From contig JAOZIE010000002.1 of assembly GCA_026014485.1 (NCBI GenBank), positions 109,081-173,080 on the forward strand: a stretch of 64,000 nucleotides of DNA. Reading direction: 5' to 3'. This DNA comes from Candidatus Bathyarchaeota archaeon. GTDB lineage: Archaea > Thermoproteota > Bathyarchaeia > Bathyarchaeales > Bathycorpusculaceae. Made by a program: the position numbers and the translations under genes. Positions 28,960-38,826 of this stretch are shown here, piece after piece; within the stretch, counting starts at the first letter, position 1; every line of letters begins with the position of its first letter. Below the pieces are notes generated by a model that worked only from the letters and a program-made list of their open reading frames with translations, was not told the origin of the DNA and did not search any database.

Positions 28960-31383
28960 ATGGTTAACGAATTATCCCCTACCCAACTCCGAAGAACCTG
29001 TGACCCAAACTTCATAAAATGCAAAAGCACCAGTGAATTGGTTCCGCTCCAAGAAATAATAGGGCAGGAACGAGCAGTCCGAGCGCTAAAATTCGGCTTA
29101 GGTATCAAAGATAAAGGCTTCAACGTCTACGTTGCAGGTTACCCGGGAACAGGCAGAACCACTGCCGTCAAGAACTTTCTAGAAGAAATAGCCAAAAACC
29201 AGCCCGTGCCTCTGGACTGGTGCTACGTCAACAACTTCAGCGACGAATATACCCCTAAAGCCATTAAGCTACCGCCGGGCAAAGGGAAAGTTTTCCAGAA
29301 AGACATGAAGACCTTTATCGAAGACGCCAAACGGGGCTTACGCAAGGTCTTTGAAAGCGAGGACTATGCCATAAGAAGAGAGAACACTGTGAAACAGGTG
29401 GAGGCAAAGCGGAAACAACTCATCGAGCAGCTAAACATTGAAGCTCAAAAAGAAGGTTTCGTTATTCATAGCAGCTCCATCGGCTTGCTTATCATACCCG
29501 TAATTAAGGGTAAACCCGTCTCAGACGAGGAACTTTTGACCATGTCCCCGCAGGTTAGAAGCCAAATTCAGGATAAACGTGCCAAACTGGAATCCGACCT
29601 GAGAACTGCCATGCGTCAATTCATGGATTTAGACCGGCAAGCGCGTGGAGAAATCGACAAGCTGAACCGTGAAATCGCGCTTTACGCCATCGGAAACTTG
29701 GTTTCGGAGCTCACAGAGCGATACAAAGGCTTTCCTGATGTGGCAACCTACCTTAAAGACGCGCAAAACGACATACTGGAAAACATTGTCCAATTCATAA
29801 AAAACCCTGAGGAGAACCAGCGTTTGTCTTTGACGCTGCCTTGGATGGCAAAGGAACCCTCATTCAGGAAATACGAGGTCAACGTGGTCGTGGATAACTC
29901 AGAGGCGAAAGGGGCGCCAGTAGTAATTGCCTCTAACCCAACTTACCATCACCTTTTTGGGCGAATCGAGCGGGAAGCCCAGTTCGGCGCGCTCATAACT
30001 GACTTCACGATGATTCGTGGGGGGTTTCTGCATCAAGCTAACGGCGGCTACCTGATTGTGCCCGTTGAGGAATTGCTCACTAACTCCTTCTCGTATGAAG
30101 GCTTAAAACGTGCCTTGAAGAGCGAGCATATAAACATTGAAGAGTTAGAGGAAAGATTCGGGTTCGCAGTTACCAAAAGCCTCAAACCTGAACCCATACC
30201 GCTTGCCACTAAAGTGATACTCATCGGCGACCCCTACATTTACCAGAAGCTATACGCGTTGGATAGAGAATTTAATGAGCTCTTCAAAGTCAAAGCTGAA
30301 TTCGACACCAGCATGAAGCGAACCGACGAATACCTAGAAAAGTACGCAGCTTTTGTCTGCGCTATATGCGAAAAAGAGACGCTTAAGCACATGGACGGTT
30401 CAGGCTTAGCTAAAATAATCGAACACAGTAGCCGCCTCGCAGGCGACCAGACGAAGCTGTCAACTCGTTTCGCCGAAGTCGCAGATATCGTCCGCGAAGC
30501 AAATTTCTACGCACACCAACAAAACGCCCAGTTCGTAACCGGCGAGCACGTCAAAAAAGCCATCGAAGAAAAAATCTACCGCAGCAAAATGATTCAGGAA
30601 AAAATCCAAGAGATGATTAACCGTGACTTCCTGTTAATTGACACTGAAGGCGAAAAAATCGGGCAAGTCAACGGGTTATCAGTTGCCAGTCTGGGCGACT
30701 TTGCTTTCGGCATGCCAAGCCGCGTAACCGTCAGCGTCGGCTTAGGTAAAGAGGGCGTGATGGACATTGAGCGAGAAGCAAAGATGGGCGGACCCATCCA
30801 CACCAAGGGCGTTTTGATTTTAAGTGGCTACTTAAACGAGAAATACGCAAAAGACAAGCCGCTAACGCTTTCGGCGAGGTTGGTGTTTGAGCAGAACTAC
30901 GAAGGCGTCGAAGGCGACAGCGCATCCAGCACGGAGCTTTACTCGATTTTGTCAAATCTGAGCGGGTTACCCATAAAACAGAGCATCGCCGTCACAGGTT
31001 CAGTTAACCAGAAGGGCCAAGTGCAAGCCATAGGCGGCGTAAACGAGAAAATCGAAGGGTTCTTTGAGGTCTGCAAGGCAAAGGGGCTATCAGGCAAACA
31101 AGGTGTGATGATTCCAGCAAGCAACATGCAAAACCTTATGCTGAAAGAGGAAATTGTGGACGCTGTTAAGCAGGGTAACTTCCACATTTACTCTGTGAAA
31201 ACCATAGATGAAGGCATTGAAGTTCTCACGGGCATGAAAGCCGGCGTAAGAGGCAGCGACGGAGAATTCGAAGCAGGCAGCGTAAATGCGCTTGTCAATA
31301 AGCGGTTTAGTGACCTGTCCAAAAAGTATGCTGAGTACTCAAATCTTGAGAAAGAAGGAAAACGCAAACACGCAGAAAGCTAA
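28960..31383 (+). CDS. Lon-like ATP-dependent protease (AAA + S16 Lon C-terminal domain)
   Basis: GYPGTGRTTAVKNFL Walker A; EGVEGDSASSTELYSILSNLSGLPIKQSIAVTGSVNQKGQVQAIGGVNEKIEGFFEVC (Ser/Lys dyad of Lon proteases). Confidence 0.9.
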   Translation: MVNELSPTQLRRTCDPNFIKCKSTSELVPLQEIIGQERAVRALKFGLGIKDKGFNVYVAGYPGTGRTTAVKNFLEEIAKNQPVPLDWCYVNNFSDEYTPKAIKLPPGKGKVFQKDMKTFIEDAKRGLRKVFESEDYAIRRENTVKQVEAKRKQLIEQLNIEAQKEGFVIHSSSIGLLIIPVIKGKPVSDEELLTMSPQVRSQIQDKRAKLESDLRTAMRQFMDLDRQARGEIDKLNREIALYAIGNLVSELTERYKGFPDVATYLKDAQNDILENIVQFIKNPEENQRLSLTLPWMAKEPSFRKYEVNVVVDNSEAKGAPVVIASNPTYHHLFGRIEREAQFGALITDFTMIRGGFLHQANGGYLIVPVEELLTNSFSYEGLKRALKSEHINIEELEERFGFAVTKSLKPEPIPLATKVILIGDPYIYQKLYALDREFNELFKVKAEFDTSMKRTDEYLEKYAAFVCAICEKETLKHMDGSGLAKIIEHSSRLAGDQTKLSTRFAEVADIVREANFYAHQQNAQFVTGEHVKKAIEEKIYRSKMIQEKIQEMINRDFLLIDTEGEKIGQVNGLSVASLGDFAFGMPSRVTVSVGLGKEGVMDIEREAKMGGPIHTKGVLILSGYLNEKYAKDKPLTLSARLVFEQNYEGVEGDSASSTELYSILSNLSGLPIKQSIAVTGSVNQKGQVQAIGGVNEKIEGFFEVCKAKGLSGKQGVMIPASNMQNLMLKEEIVDAVKQGNFHIYSVKTIDEGIEVLTGMKAGVRGSDGEFEAGSVNALVNKRFSDLSKKYAEYSNLEKEGKRKHAES

Positions 31384-31688
31384 AAAATCCTTGACGATTA
31401 GAGTATTATGGCTGTGAAGGGGCGACGATACGTTGCTATTTTCTCATTGAGCACTTAGATTGCGGATATATGATGCATTATGGCTGCTTTCTTCAATTTT
31501 TGAAGCTGTTTGATTGTATTAGCTTTTAATGTTGCAACTGTTAGTTGGCATTCCATCTAATGTGCTATGGTTTTTTCTATGGTTCAATAAATCCAAATCG
31601 GATACTTGTCAAAAATGGGAAAAAGCTTAAACGTAAGACTGTCTAACAATTGCTTTAGGGAGAAGGCGAAAAGGAGCAATTTGATAAA

Positions 31689-32027
31689 GTGAGTCGCGAA
31701 ACAAACGATAAACGATACGTTCTGTCTAGGCTCAATGAATGTAAAAACACAGATGAGGCGGTCGCTCTGATAAGGTCCCTTGTTGAGGGCCCAAAATTTT
31801 TTGCTCTTTTCCGCAATTTTGCAGACGCCAAGAGAGCTGCAGCGAAAATTCCCTACATAGACAAGCAGGGCACAGTTACCTACATTAAGTCAACAGATGA
31901 AGGCTACCAGTTGTTCACGGGCGGCATAATATCTGACAAAGATGCCGCACAAGTTTTCAGCGTAGTAAATGACCCCAAAAGCCGACAAATAGCCCTATCC
32001 TTTTATGACTGGGCACCCCAAGTTTAA
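31689..32027 (+). CDS. Hypothetical protein
   Basis: Open frame of 112 aa; SRETNDKRYVLSRLNECKNTDEAVALIRSLVEGPKFFALF...; no family recognised. Confidence 0.45.
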   Translation: MSRETNDKRYVLSRLNECKNTDEAVALIRSLVEGPKFFALFRNFADAKRAAAKIPYIDKQGTVTYIKSTDEGYQLFTGGIISDKDAAQVFSVVNDPKSRQIALSFYDWAPQV

Positions 32028-32215
32028 TTTTTAGTGTTATTAATTCAGAATCAGTTAATCGGTATAGTTTTTTCAGAGAGAGATAAACTGGTTATTTTCG
32101 CGGTGTGTATGTACGTGTAAACTTTGTTTCAAAAATATGTTTTTTGTGCAGTGCGGTAATGATAACCCTCTCTTTTTCCCCTTTACTGTTGAGCAAAATC
32201 TGCAGTGTGAGTGTA

Positions 32216-32641
32216 ATGAGCATACTACGGCGTATACCCCTGAAAGAAATTTCTGTTGCAGCCAGCACAGTATGGTCGGATAAAGCGACGGCTAGCAAAG
32301 TGGCCTTGGACGCTGACGAAATCATAAGTCGAACTTACAAGCGGAAATTTGCGTTTTTCACCGGCAAAAGCTCAAAATGCCTCGTCAGCGGGCTCTTCTA
32401 TATTCTGGGGTTTAGATACGATGCCGTGGTTAAGCAGAGGGCACTTGCGGATAAAATGGGAACCAGTGATGTTACAATACGTGCTTCGTACAAGCAGTGG
32501 CTGGAGACCTTTCCTGATTTGTTCTTAGATGTCCTTGGCAAACTTGCGCAGAACGCCGCTTTCCGCTGTTATGTCCTGTCAGAGTTGAAACTCAAACAAA
32601 ACTTGTCTATGACTGCTTCGTCTGCTGCTCTAAGTAACTGA
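32216..32641 (+). CDS. TFB (TFIIB)-like protein with a single C-terminal cyclin repeat
   Basis: TGKSSKCLVSGLFYILGFRYDAVVKQRALADKMGTSDVTIRASYKQWLETFPDLF matches the second cyclin repeat of archaeal TFB (GKSPKGLAAAALYIA...[23 protein letters not shown], from memory). Alternative start upstream at 32105. Confidence 0.6.
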   Translation: MSILRRIPLKEISVAASTVWSDKATASKVALDADEIISRTYKRKFAFFTGKSSKCLVSGLFYILGFRYDAVVKQRALADKMGTSDVTIRASYKQWLETFPDLFLDVLGKLAQNAAFRCYVLSELKLKQNLSMTASSAALSN

Positions 32642-32845
32642 CCGCCTATCCAGTTTGTAGCCCGTTTGCTTCTTGGGTCTGTGACGCTTTTCCATACTTA
32701 CCGTGTGTTTTATGAAACTCGTAATTTGTAGTTTGTTTCTTATTTACGAAATAAAAATAGGCTATGTCTATACTAATTACGAAAAAACATTATTATATCT
32801 GCAGGGCGAAGTAGTTACAGTTTAGACACTTTACAGGAAGGAACT

Positions 32846-33133
32846 TTGTCTTTGTCTTCTGATGAAATGGTGGTTTCAAACGACAGCGCATTCGCGGTAG
32901 CTGAAGCTCTCACCGCAACCACATTGCGAATACTTAGGTTGCTTTCACAGGAACGCTTAGATGTTTCGACAATCGGGGAACGACTTGCTTTGAGTGAAGC
33001 GTACATAAGCGAGCAGATACGCATACTTGAAGAACTTAAACTTGTGAACGTTTCCTATGAGCGCGGCAAAAGAGGTATCCGAAAAATTTGCCAAACGGCT
33101 GTCAAAAAAATAACCCTCGTCATAAGTCAATAG
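32846..33133 (+). CDS. Winged-HTH (ArsR-like) regulator
   Basis: EALTATTLRILRLLSQERLDVSTIGERLALSEAYISEQIRILEELKLVNVSYERGKRGIRKIC. Confidence 0.8.
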   Translation: MSLSSDEMVVSNDSAFAVAEALTATTLRILRLLSQERLDVSTIGERLALSEAYISEQIRILEELKLVNVSYERGKRGIRKICQTAVKKITLVISQ

Positions 33134-33269
33134 CCAAATACTAGCGTGGCTTCTGGCGGCGGTTGTCCTTTGGAAGTTTACTAACTGTTTCTCTTTTTCT
33201 TTTTCTTCGTGTTTTTCTTGGCTTAGTTTATTGGTTACGCTGTGAGAGAAGGGGGTTTGCTTAGCTTTG

Positions 33270-34346
33270 TTAAAGCCAGTTTAGTAAAATAATTCCTGGT
33301 GTTGCAGTGAGGTTGGCGGCGCTGGCTGCTGCAATTGTTGTGTAGATGAAGAGCGCGTATATGCAAAGGAATATTGCTCCTTCTTTCCAGCTTATTTTGC
33401 CTTGGGATAGGAAGTACCAGAAGAACAGGTTTGTGATTATGGAGAAGATGACTAGGTTTTCGTAAACTGACATGTTCATGACTATTGGTCTTCCCAGTAC
33501 TGCGGGCAAGAACAAGGTGATTCCCAAAATCAGGGTTATGTTCATGAAGCTGCTTCCGATGATGTCGCCAAGTGCAAGCGCTGAGTGTCCCCCTAGGAAA
33601 GCCTTTAAGTCCAAGGTGAGTTCTGGCAGGCTGGTTCCGATGGCCACGATGGTTGCGCCTACTATGGTTTGGGGAATTCCAACGGCGCCCGCTATCACTA
33701 CTGCTGACTCAACAAGGAAATTAGCGCTTATAACAACGCCTATGGCGCCAAGAATCGTGAACATAACGAACCGTCTGAGTTTGCTTTTTTCCTCATCCGT
33801 TACGGGGTCGCTGTCCTCTTCGGGAATTCTCACTTTAGCCATCTGGAACATGTAGACCGCGCAGATTGAGATTAAAACAAAACCCACCGCCCACGTGGCG
33901 TTCCCTACGTAGATTAACCCGAGGGGAATTATTGAAGAAACCAGCAGTCCAAAATGGATGTTGCTTAACTCTTGTTTGGCAAAGGTCGGAACGATGCTTA
34001 CACACTTTGATTTGTCTTTGTTTCCTTTACGGGAATACCGCAGATAGATAATGAGCGTTGCAAGACCCACTACCAAGCAAATGTTAACTATATTTGAACC
34101 TAAAACGTTGCCAACAGACAGGGGCGCACCGCCTGAAATCACCGCGGCAACCGCCACTGTGAGTTCAGGAAGCGAAGTGGAAAAGGCGATTAGGGTGAAG
34201 CCAACAGCTGTTTTGCCTAGTCGCGTTATTCTGGAGACTTTAAGCGCGTTTTGGATGGCAACGTTGCTGGCCCAGTTTAAAACTAGAAAAGCGACAGCTA
34301 TGATTACCACGTTGATTATTAAAGTACTGACTGTTGTTTCTGCCAT
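33270..34346 (-). CDS. Sodium/calcium exchanger family (CaCA) membrane protein
   Basis: Two alpha repeats: VGFTLIAFSTSLPELTVAVAAVISG...SVGNVLGSNIVNICLV and VGATIVAIGTSLPELTLDLKAFLGGHSALALGDIIGSSFMNITLIL. Confidence 0.95.
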   Translation of the reverse strand: MAETTVSTLIINVVIIAVAFLVLNWASNVAIQNALKVSRITRLGKTAVGFTLIAFSTSLPELTVAVAAVISGGAPLSVGNVLGSNIVNICLVVGLATLIIYLRYSRKGNKDKSKCVSIVPTFAKQELSNIHFGLLVSSIIPLGLIYVGNATWAVGFVLISICAVYMFQMAKVRIPEEDSDPVTDEEKSKLRRFVMFTILGAIGVVISANFLVESAVVIAGAVGIPQTIVGATIVAIGTSLPELTLDLKAFLGGHSALALGDIIGSSFMNITLILGITLFLPAVLGRPIVMNMSVYENLVIFSIITNLFFWYFLSQGKISWKEGAIFLCIYALFIYTTIAAASAANLTATPGIILLNWL

Positions 34347-34655
34347 TTTCTTTCTGCACCCAACATTGTGCTCCGCACATAGGCGTCTCAGCTGTCTAAG
34401 GGAATGTGCGGTTTTGTTTTAATAAGCGTTGCTGCCAAAATATCAAATAACTTGTATTTAGAAGTATTGAAAATCTAAGTGTTTTCCAAAATTGTGTTTC
34501 TTTATGCTTTGGGTTCATTCAGGGTATACGCGAAATGGCGGTGCGTGATGAGTGATGGATTTGTTGCTACTGGGTAGCTATTTATTAATATCACTTAAGC
34601 GCTATTGGTACCTATAATTTTGCCAGCTTGCTTTAGGCGGCAGGTGATTTGAAAC

Positions 34656-35843
34656 ATGGAGTTTGATCAAGAAAAAATTACCCGAATACACGAAGTTTGT
34701 ACGGATTTTAATGCGATGGAAGCAAAGCTTGAGGACCTTAAGAGTGTGCATCCTTGTGGAGTGATTATTCCTGTTCTTGGAGATGCCTTCAGGAAGCCAA
34801 CTTTTGGCAAGATAATTGAAGGCTTAAACGAATGTCAGTACCTGAAAAAGGTGTTTATTGCTCTTTCAACGGTGAATGATGGCGACTATGATCGTGCTAT
34901 GCAGATGTCACATAAGTTTGAAGTTCCCTGCGAGATAGTCTGGTGTAACAAACCCGAAGTTGAGGTCATTCTAAAGGGATTAAAAAGCAAAGGTCTTGAT
35001 GTTACTATATCCAAAGGAAAAGGAAAAGACCTCTGGATTGCGACTGGAATTGCCTCTTTGGATCTTCACGCCTTTGCACTACATGATGCAGACATAGTAA
35101 CGTATTCTGGGTCTATACCTACCAAGCTTCTCTACTCGATAGTGGAGCCCCGTCTTGATTTCTCCTTCGCTAAAGGTTACTATGCTCGAATTAACCTTGA
35201 TAAAAAGAAGATGTATGGACGAGTATGCAGGCTTTTCATAAGCCCAATAATCGACGCATTACAGAAAAAACTTGGTCACCGCTCGGATTTTCTGCGGTAT
35301 TTAAAATCCTTCAGTTATGCCCTGTCAGGAGAAATTGCCATTTACAGCGACTTGGCGTTGAACCTGCGGATTCCTGGAGGTTGGGGTCTGGAAATGGGTA
35401 TGCTTGCTGAACTTTACCGAAACGTCTCAACCAAACGCATCTGCGAGGTTGACCTTGGCTTCTTTGACCACTACCATAAGAGAGTTAGTCAGGGGTCTTT
35501 GATTAAAACCGCTCAGGACTGCTTTATCACCTTATTGAGAACTCTAACAGAAACAGAGGGCATAGACATTTCTGAACCGTTTCTGCTGAGCCTTCAAGTT
35601 ACTTATCTACGTTTTGCTCAGGATAGAATACGGCAATACAACGCTGATGCCATCTGCAACGGCTTACACTTTGACCGGCACGAAGAAGAATCAAGTGTTG
35701 AGGCATTATCCCAAGTCATAATGGATGCTGGCAGACAGTACATGTCAACCCCGACGAGCGCTCAGTTGCCCGATTGGTTGCGCACGATTTCAGCTATGCC
35801 CGATGCTAGAGAACAGCTGAGGGACGCAGCCATTGAAAAGTAG
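34656..35843 (+). CDS. Glucosyl-3-phosphoglycerate synthase-like glycosyltransferase
   Basis: CGVIIPVLGDAFRKPTFGKIIEGLNECQYLKKVFIAL...GKGKDLWIATGIASLDLHAFALHDADIVTY...GGWGLEMGMLAELYRNVSTKRICEVDLGFFDHYHKRVS; downstream gene is a phosphoglycerate-sugar phosphatase. Confidence 0.75.
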   Translation: MEFDQEKITRIHEVCTDFNAMEAKLEDLKSVHPCGVIIPVLGDAFRKPTFGKIIEGLNECQYLKKVFIALSTVNDGDYDRAMQMSHKFEVPCEIVWCNKPEVEVILKGLKSKGLDVTISKGKGKDLWIATGIASLDLHAFALHDADIVTYSGSIPTKLLYSIVEPRLDFSFAKGYYARINLDKKKMYGRVCRLFISPIIDALQKKLGHRSDFLRYLKSFSYALSGEIAIYSDLALNLRIPGGWGLEMGMLAELYRNVSTKRICEVDLGFFDHYHKRVSQGSLIKTAQDCFITLLRTLTETEGIDISEPFLLSLQVTYLRFAQDRIRQYNADAICNGLHFDRHEEESSVEALSQVIMDAGRQYMSTPTSAQLPDWLRTISAMPDAREQLRDAAIEK

Positions 35844-36609
35844 CGCCGCCAAAGCGGTTGTTTTCGCAGACCTCGACGGCACCCTGATAAACGAAGAATA
35901 CAGCTACGAAGGTACCCAACAGACCCTTGAACGTCTTTTGGCGTTGAATACCTCAATTGTGCTTTGCAGTAGCAAAACATCCGCGGAAATCGAGTATTAC
36001 CAAAAAGAGTTAGGCATAGCTGACCCCTTCAGTTCTGAGAATGGCGCCGCCGTTTTCATCCCAAAAGGCTACTTTGGTGTTAGCTACGATTGCAGCAGGC
36101 AAACCGAAAAGTACAACGTGGTTGAGTTAGGTACACCGTACTCCAAATTAAGAGACGCGCTGGCGCAGGTTCGAATGGAAACAGGCGCCGAAATTGTGGG
36201 GTTTGGTGACTTAACCACCGCAGAAGTCGCAGAGGACACCGGCTTAAGTTTTGAGTTAGCTAAACTTGCCCAGCTAAGAGAATACGATGAACCCTTCCGT
36301 ATAATTGAAGGCGACCAAAAACGGGTAGTTGCCCTGCTCGAACGCAAAGGCTTAAGCGTCACGCAGGGCGACCGATACTTTCACCTAACTGGCAGCCACA
36401 ACAAAGGAAAAGCAGTGGCTTTGCTAACGAAACTGTATTTGAAAACCTTTAGGAAAATTCGCACTTTCGGAGTTGGAAATGGACCAAACGACTTAGAGAT
36501 GCTGAAAGTGGTAGATATGCCCTTTTTTGTGCAGAAAACCATGAACCTCTCTGAGGTTTGGCAAACGATTTTAGCCGACATCACGCATTTGGCTTCTGGG
36601 ATGCCTTAG
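35833..36609 (+). CDS. Mannosyl/glucosyl-3-phosphoglycerate phosphatase (HAD, Cof-like)
   Basis: VVFADLDGTLINEEYSYEGTQQTLERL; SSENGAAVFIPKGYF; FGVGNGPNDLEML; TTG start overlapping upstream gene by 11 nt. Confidence 0.8.
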   Translation: MKSSAAKAVVFADLDGTLINEEYSYEGTQQTLERLLALNTSIVLCSSKTSAEIEYYQKELGIADPFSSENGAAVFIPKGYFGVSYDCSRQTEKYNVVELGTPYSKLRDALAQVRMETGAEIVGFGDLTTAEVAEDTGLSFELAKLAQLREYDEPFRIIEGDQKRVVALLERKGLSVTQGDRYFHLTGSHNKGKAVALLTKLYLKTFRKIRTFGVGNGPNDLEMLKVVDMPFFVQKTMNLSEVWQTILADITHLASGMP

Positions 36610-36705
36610 TGTGATGCATGTTGCCTTTTGGTTTTGCCATGTTGTTTGATAAGGCTTAATAGACGCCTGCCCCGTTGTTTTTTATCTGTACTCGTGTGAG
36701 TTATA

Positions 36706-38013
36706 ATGGTTGATGTTTGGCTTCCCTACGGAAAAACAGACGTTTGCGTCAGAATTCCCGCGCGAAACTTCGTTGGCTCAATTGAACCTACAGAGCAAAA
36801 GGCTTGCCCAGACGCAAAAGCAGAAGTGGAACGTGCACTCAGAGAACCTGTACCCGCTGGATCCAAACGCCTAAACGAAATTGTTCAACCCCAAAGCAAA
36901 GTAGCCATAGTCATTGATGACGCAACCCGAAAATCTCCCAGCGGCATAATGCTTCTTCCTGTTCTTGACGAGCTAAATCAAGCTGGCGTGAAAGACGAGG
37001 CAGTTACGGTAATTTTCGGATGCGGAACACATCGCGCTGTTAAACCTGATGAAGCCCGCTTACTTTTGGGTGAAGCGTTTGAACGAGTGAAAGCGGTAAG
37101 CCACAACTGCAAAGCAGACGACCTCGTTTATGTGGGCACAACCAAACACGGCAACAAGGTCATGATTAACCGCATCTTCGCTGAAGCGGATGTCCGCATA
37201 GTCTTGGGTGATGTGGGCTTCCACTATTACGCTGGATACGGCGGCGGCAGAAAAAGCGTTTTACCCGCAGTCGCCGGCGAAGAAACTATCAAATGCAACC
37301 ATGCGTTGATGCTAAATGCCGCTGCACGCACAGGCGTATTGGAGGGTAACCCCGTGCATGAGGACATGGCGGAGGCTGCGCGGTTGGCAAAGGTGGATTT
37401 TGCTGTGAACGTTGTAACCAACAGCAAGTGCGAGGTGGTTGGGGCTTTCGCTGGGGACGTGGAGCAGGCGTTTTTGGAGGGCGTAACAGTTGTGGACGAC
37501 ATGTTTCGAGTGATGGTGGACCGCAGAGCCGACATCGTGGTGGTTAGCTGCGGGGGACGCCCAGCAGACCTCAACCTGTACCAAGCCTACAAAGCAGTTG
37601 ACGGCGCATTAGAGGTGGTTAAACGCGGCGGCGTCATAATTCTTGTGGCTGAATGCGCTGAAGGACACGGTAACCAGGTATTTTACGATTGGATGGTGCG
37701 GTTTGGCGATTTGAAGGCAGTGGAACGCGAAATTAAACGCAACTTCATGTTGGGTGGACACAAGGCGTATTACCTGCTAAAAGCGTTGCAGCACCACAAG
37801 ATAATTTTGGTTTCTTCACTGCCTGACTACTACGCGAGCAACATTTTCAGATTGAAGACCGCCCGCGCAGTAAACGACGCGTTGAACGATGCATTCACAA
37901 TCGCGGGAAAAGCCGCTCGGGTTTGGACCATCCCCCAGGGCAACTACACGTTGCCACAAGTAGGAGTTCCAAATGCAGAATCCAATGGCTCAGCAACGTC
38001 AGATAAAACGTAA
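36706..38013 (+). CDS. Nickel-dependent lactate racemase family (LarA-like)
   Basis: SKVAIVIDDATRKSPSGIMLLPVLDELNQAGVKDEAVTVIFGCGTHRAVKPDEARLLLG ... GDVGFHYYAGYGGGRKSVLPAVAGEETI. Confidence 0.88.
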   Translation: MVDVWLPYGKTDVCVRIPARNFVGSIEPTEQKACPDAKAEVERALREPVPAGSKRLNEIVQPQSKVAIVIDDATRKSPSGIMLLPVLDELNQAGVKDEAVTVIFGCGTHRAVKPDEARLLLGEAFERVKAVSHNCKADDLVYVGTTKHGNKVMINRIFAEADVRIVLGDVGFHYYAGYGGGRKSVLPAVAGEETIKCNHALMLNAAARTGVLEGNPVHEDMAEAARLAKVDFAVNVVTNSKCEVVGAFAGDVEQAFLEGVTVVDDMFRVMVDRRADIVVVSCGGRPADLNLYQAYKAVDGALEVVKRGGVIILVAECAEGHGNQVFYDWMVRFGDLKAVEREIKRNFMLGGHKAYYLLKALQHHKIILVSSLPDYYASNIFRLKTARAVNDALNDAFTIAGKAARVWTIPQGNYTLPQVGVPNAESNGSATSDKT

Positions 38014-38055
38014 ACTTTAAGTTCCGTCTGGAAAACTGGATAAAGAAGGATAAAA

Positions 38056-38532
38056 ATGCAAGAGACTTTCACGTTGCGGAAGTTCAAGCCCGACGATTTG
38101 CAGAAAGTGATGCGGATAAACCGCGTTTGCCTACCCGAGAACTACACAGACATGTTCTTCATGGATTTACATGAGCGTTTCTCGGAAACCTTCATTGTGG
38201 CTGAAGAAAACAGGGAAATCGTGGGTTACATCATGTGCCGCATCGAAGTAGGCTTGGGCAGCTTCGGACTAGGCGGCTTGATACGCAAGGGCCACGTAGT
38301 TTCGCTTGCGGTTCTGCCTAAGTCTAGACACCACGGCATGGCATCAGCGCTGCTTGAGGCGGCAATGGCAGGCATGAGCAACTACAAAGCCAAACAAATC
38401 TACCTAGAAGTCCGAGTAACCAACGAAGCAGGCGTGAACCTATACCGAAAAGTCGGTCTATCCATAACACGGACAATTCCCGGCTACTACAGCGACGGCG
38501 AAAACGCCTACGTGATGAGCAAAAAACTCTAA
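38056..38532 (+). CDS. GNAT N-acetyltransferase (RimI/Ard1-like)
   Basis: HVVSLAVLPKSRHHGMASALLEAAMAGM...IYLEVRVTNEAGVNLYRKVGLSITRTIPGYYSDGENAYVMSKKL. Confidence 0.92.
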   Translation: MQETFTLRKFKPDDLQKVMRINRVCLPENYTDMFFMDLHERFSETFIVAEENREIVGYIMCRIEVGLGSFGLGGLIRKGHVVSLAVLPKSRHHGMASALLEAAMAGMSNYKAKQIYLEVRVTNEAGVNLYRKVGLSITRTIPGYYSDGENAYVMSKKL

Positions 38533-38565
38533 ACAACCCCTTTTGTCACCTGTCCCACAACAGAC

Positions 38566-38703
38566 CGACCTACCATTTTTGAGCCAGAATACGCCAGTTT
38601 TTGCCGAATCGCGCCTTTTCTGTACGCAACATAAACCCAAATCAAGTTCTGAAGTAAAAAAGCAACCCAAAACAGACGCTGCAGAAAACGAGGGGGTAGG
38701 TTG
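38566..38703 (+). repeat. Dispersed intergenic repeat, copy 1
   Basis: Shares AATCGCGCCTTTTCTGTACGCAACATAAACCCAAATCAAGTTCTGAAG exactly with the reverse complement of 57.8 kb region, similarity continuing both sides; bounded by CGACCTACC/GGTAGGTTG. Confidence 0.85.
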
Positions 38704-38826
38704 CACAAAGCAACAAAGTGTAAAGGTTTTTGGACTGCTAAAATGTTTATTTTGTCCTGCTTCAGGGTAAAAGCATATATCTTGACTTGTTCCCTTGTAT
38801 TTCTTCAAACTTACAGGCGCAACACG

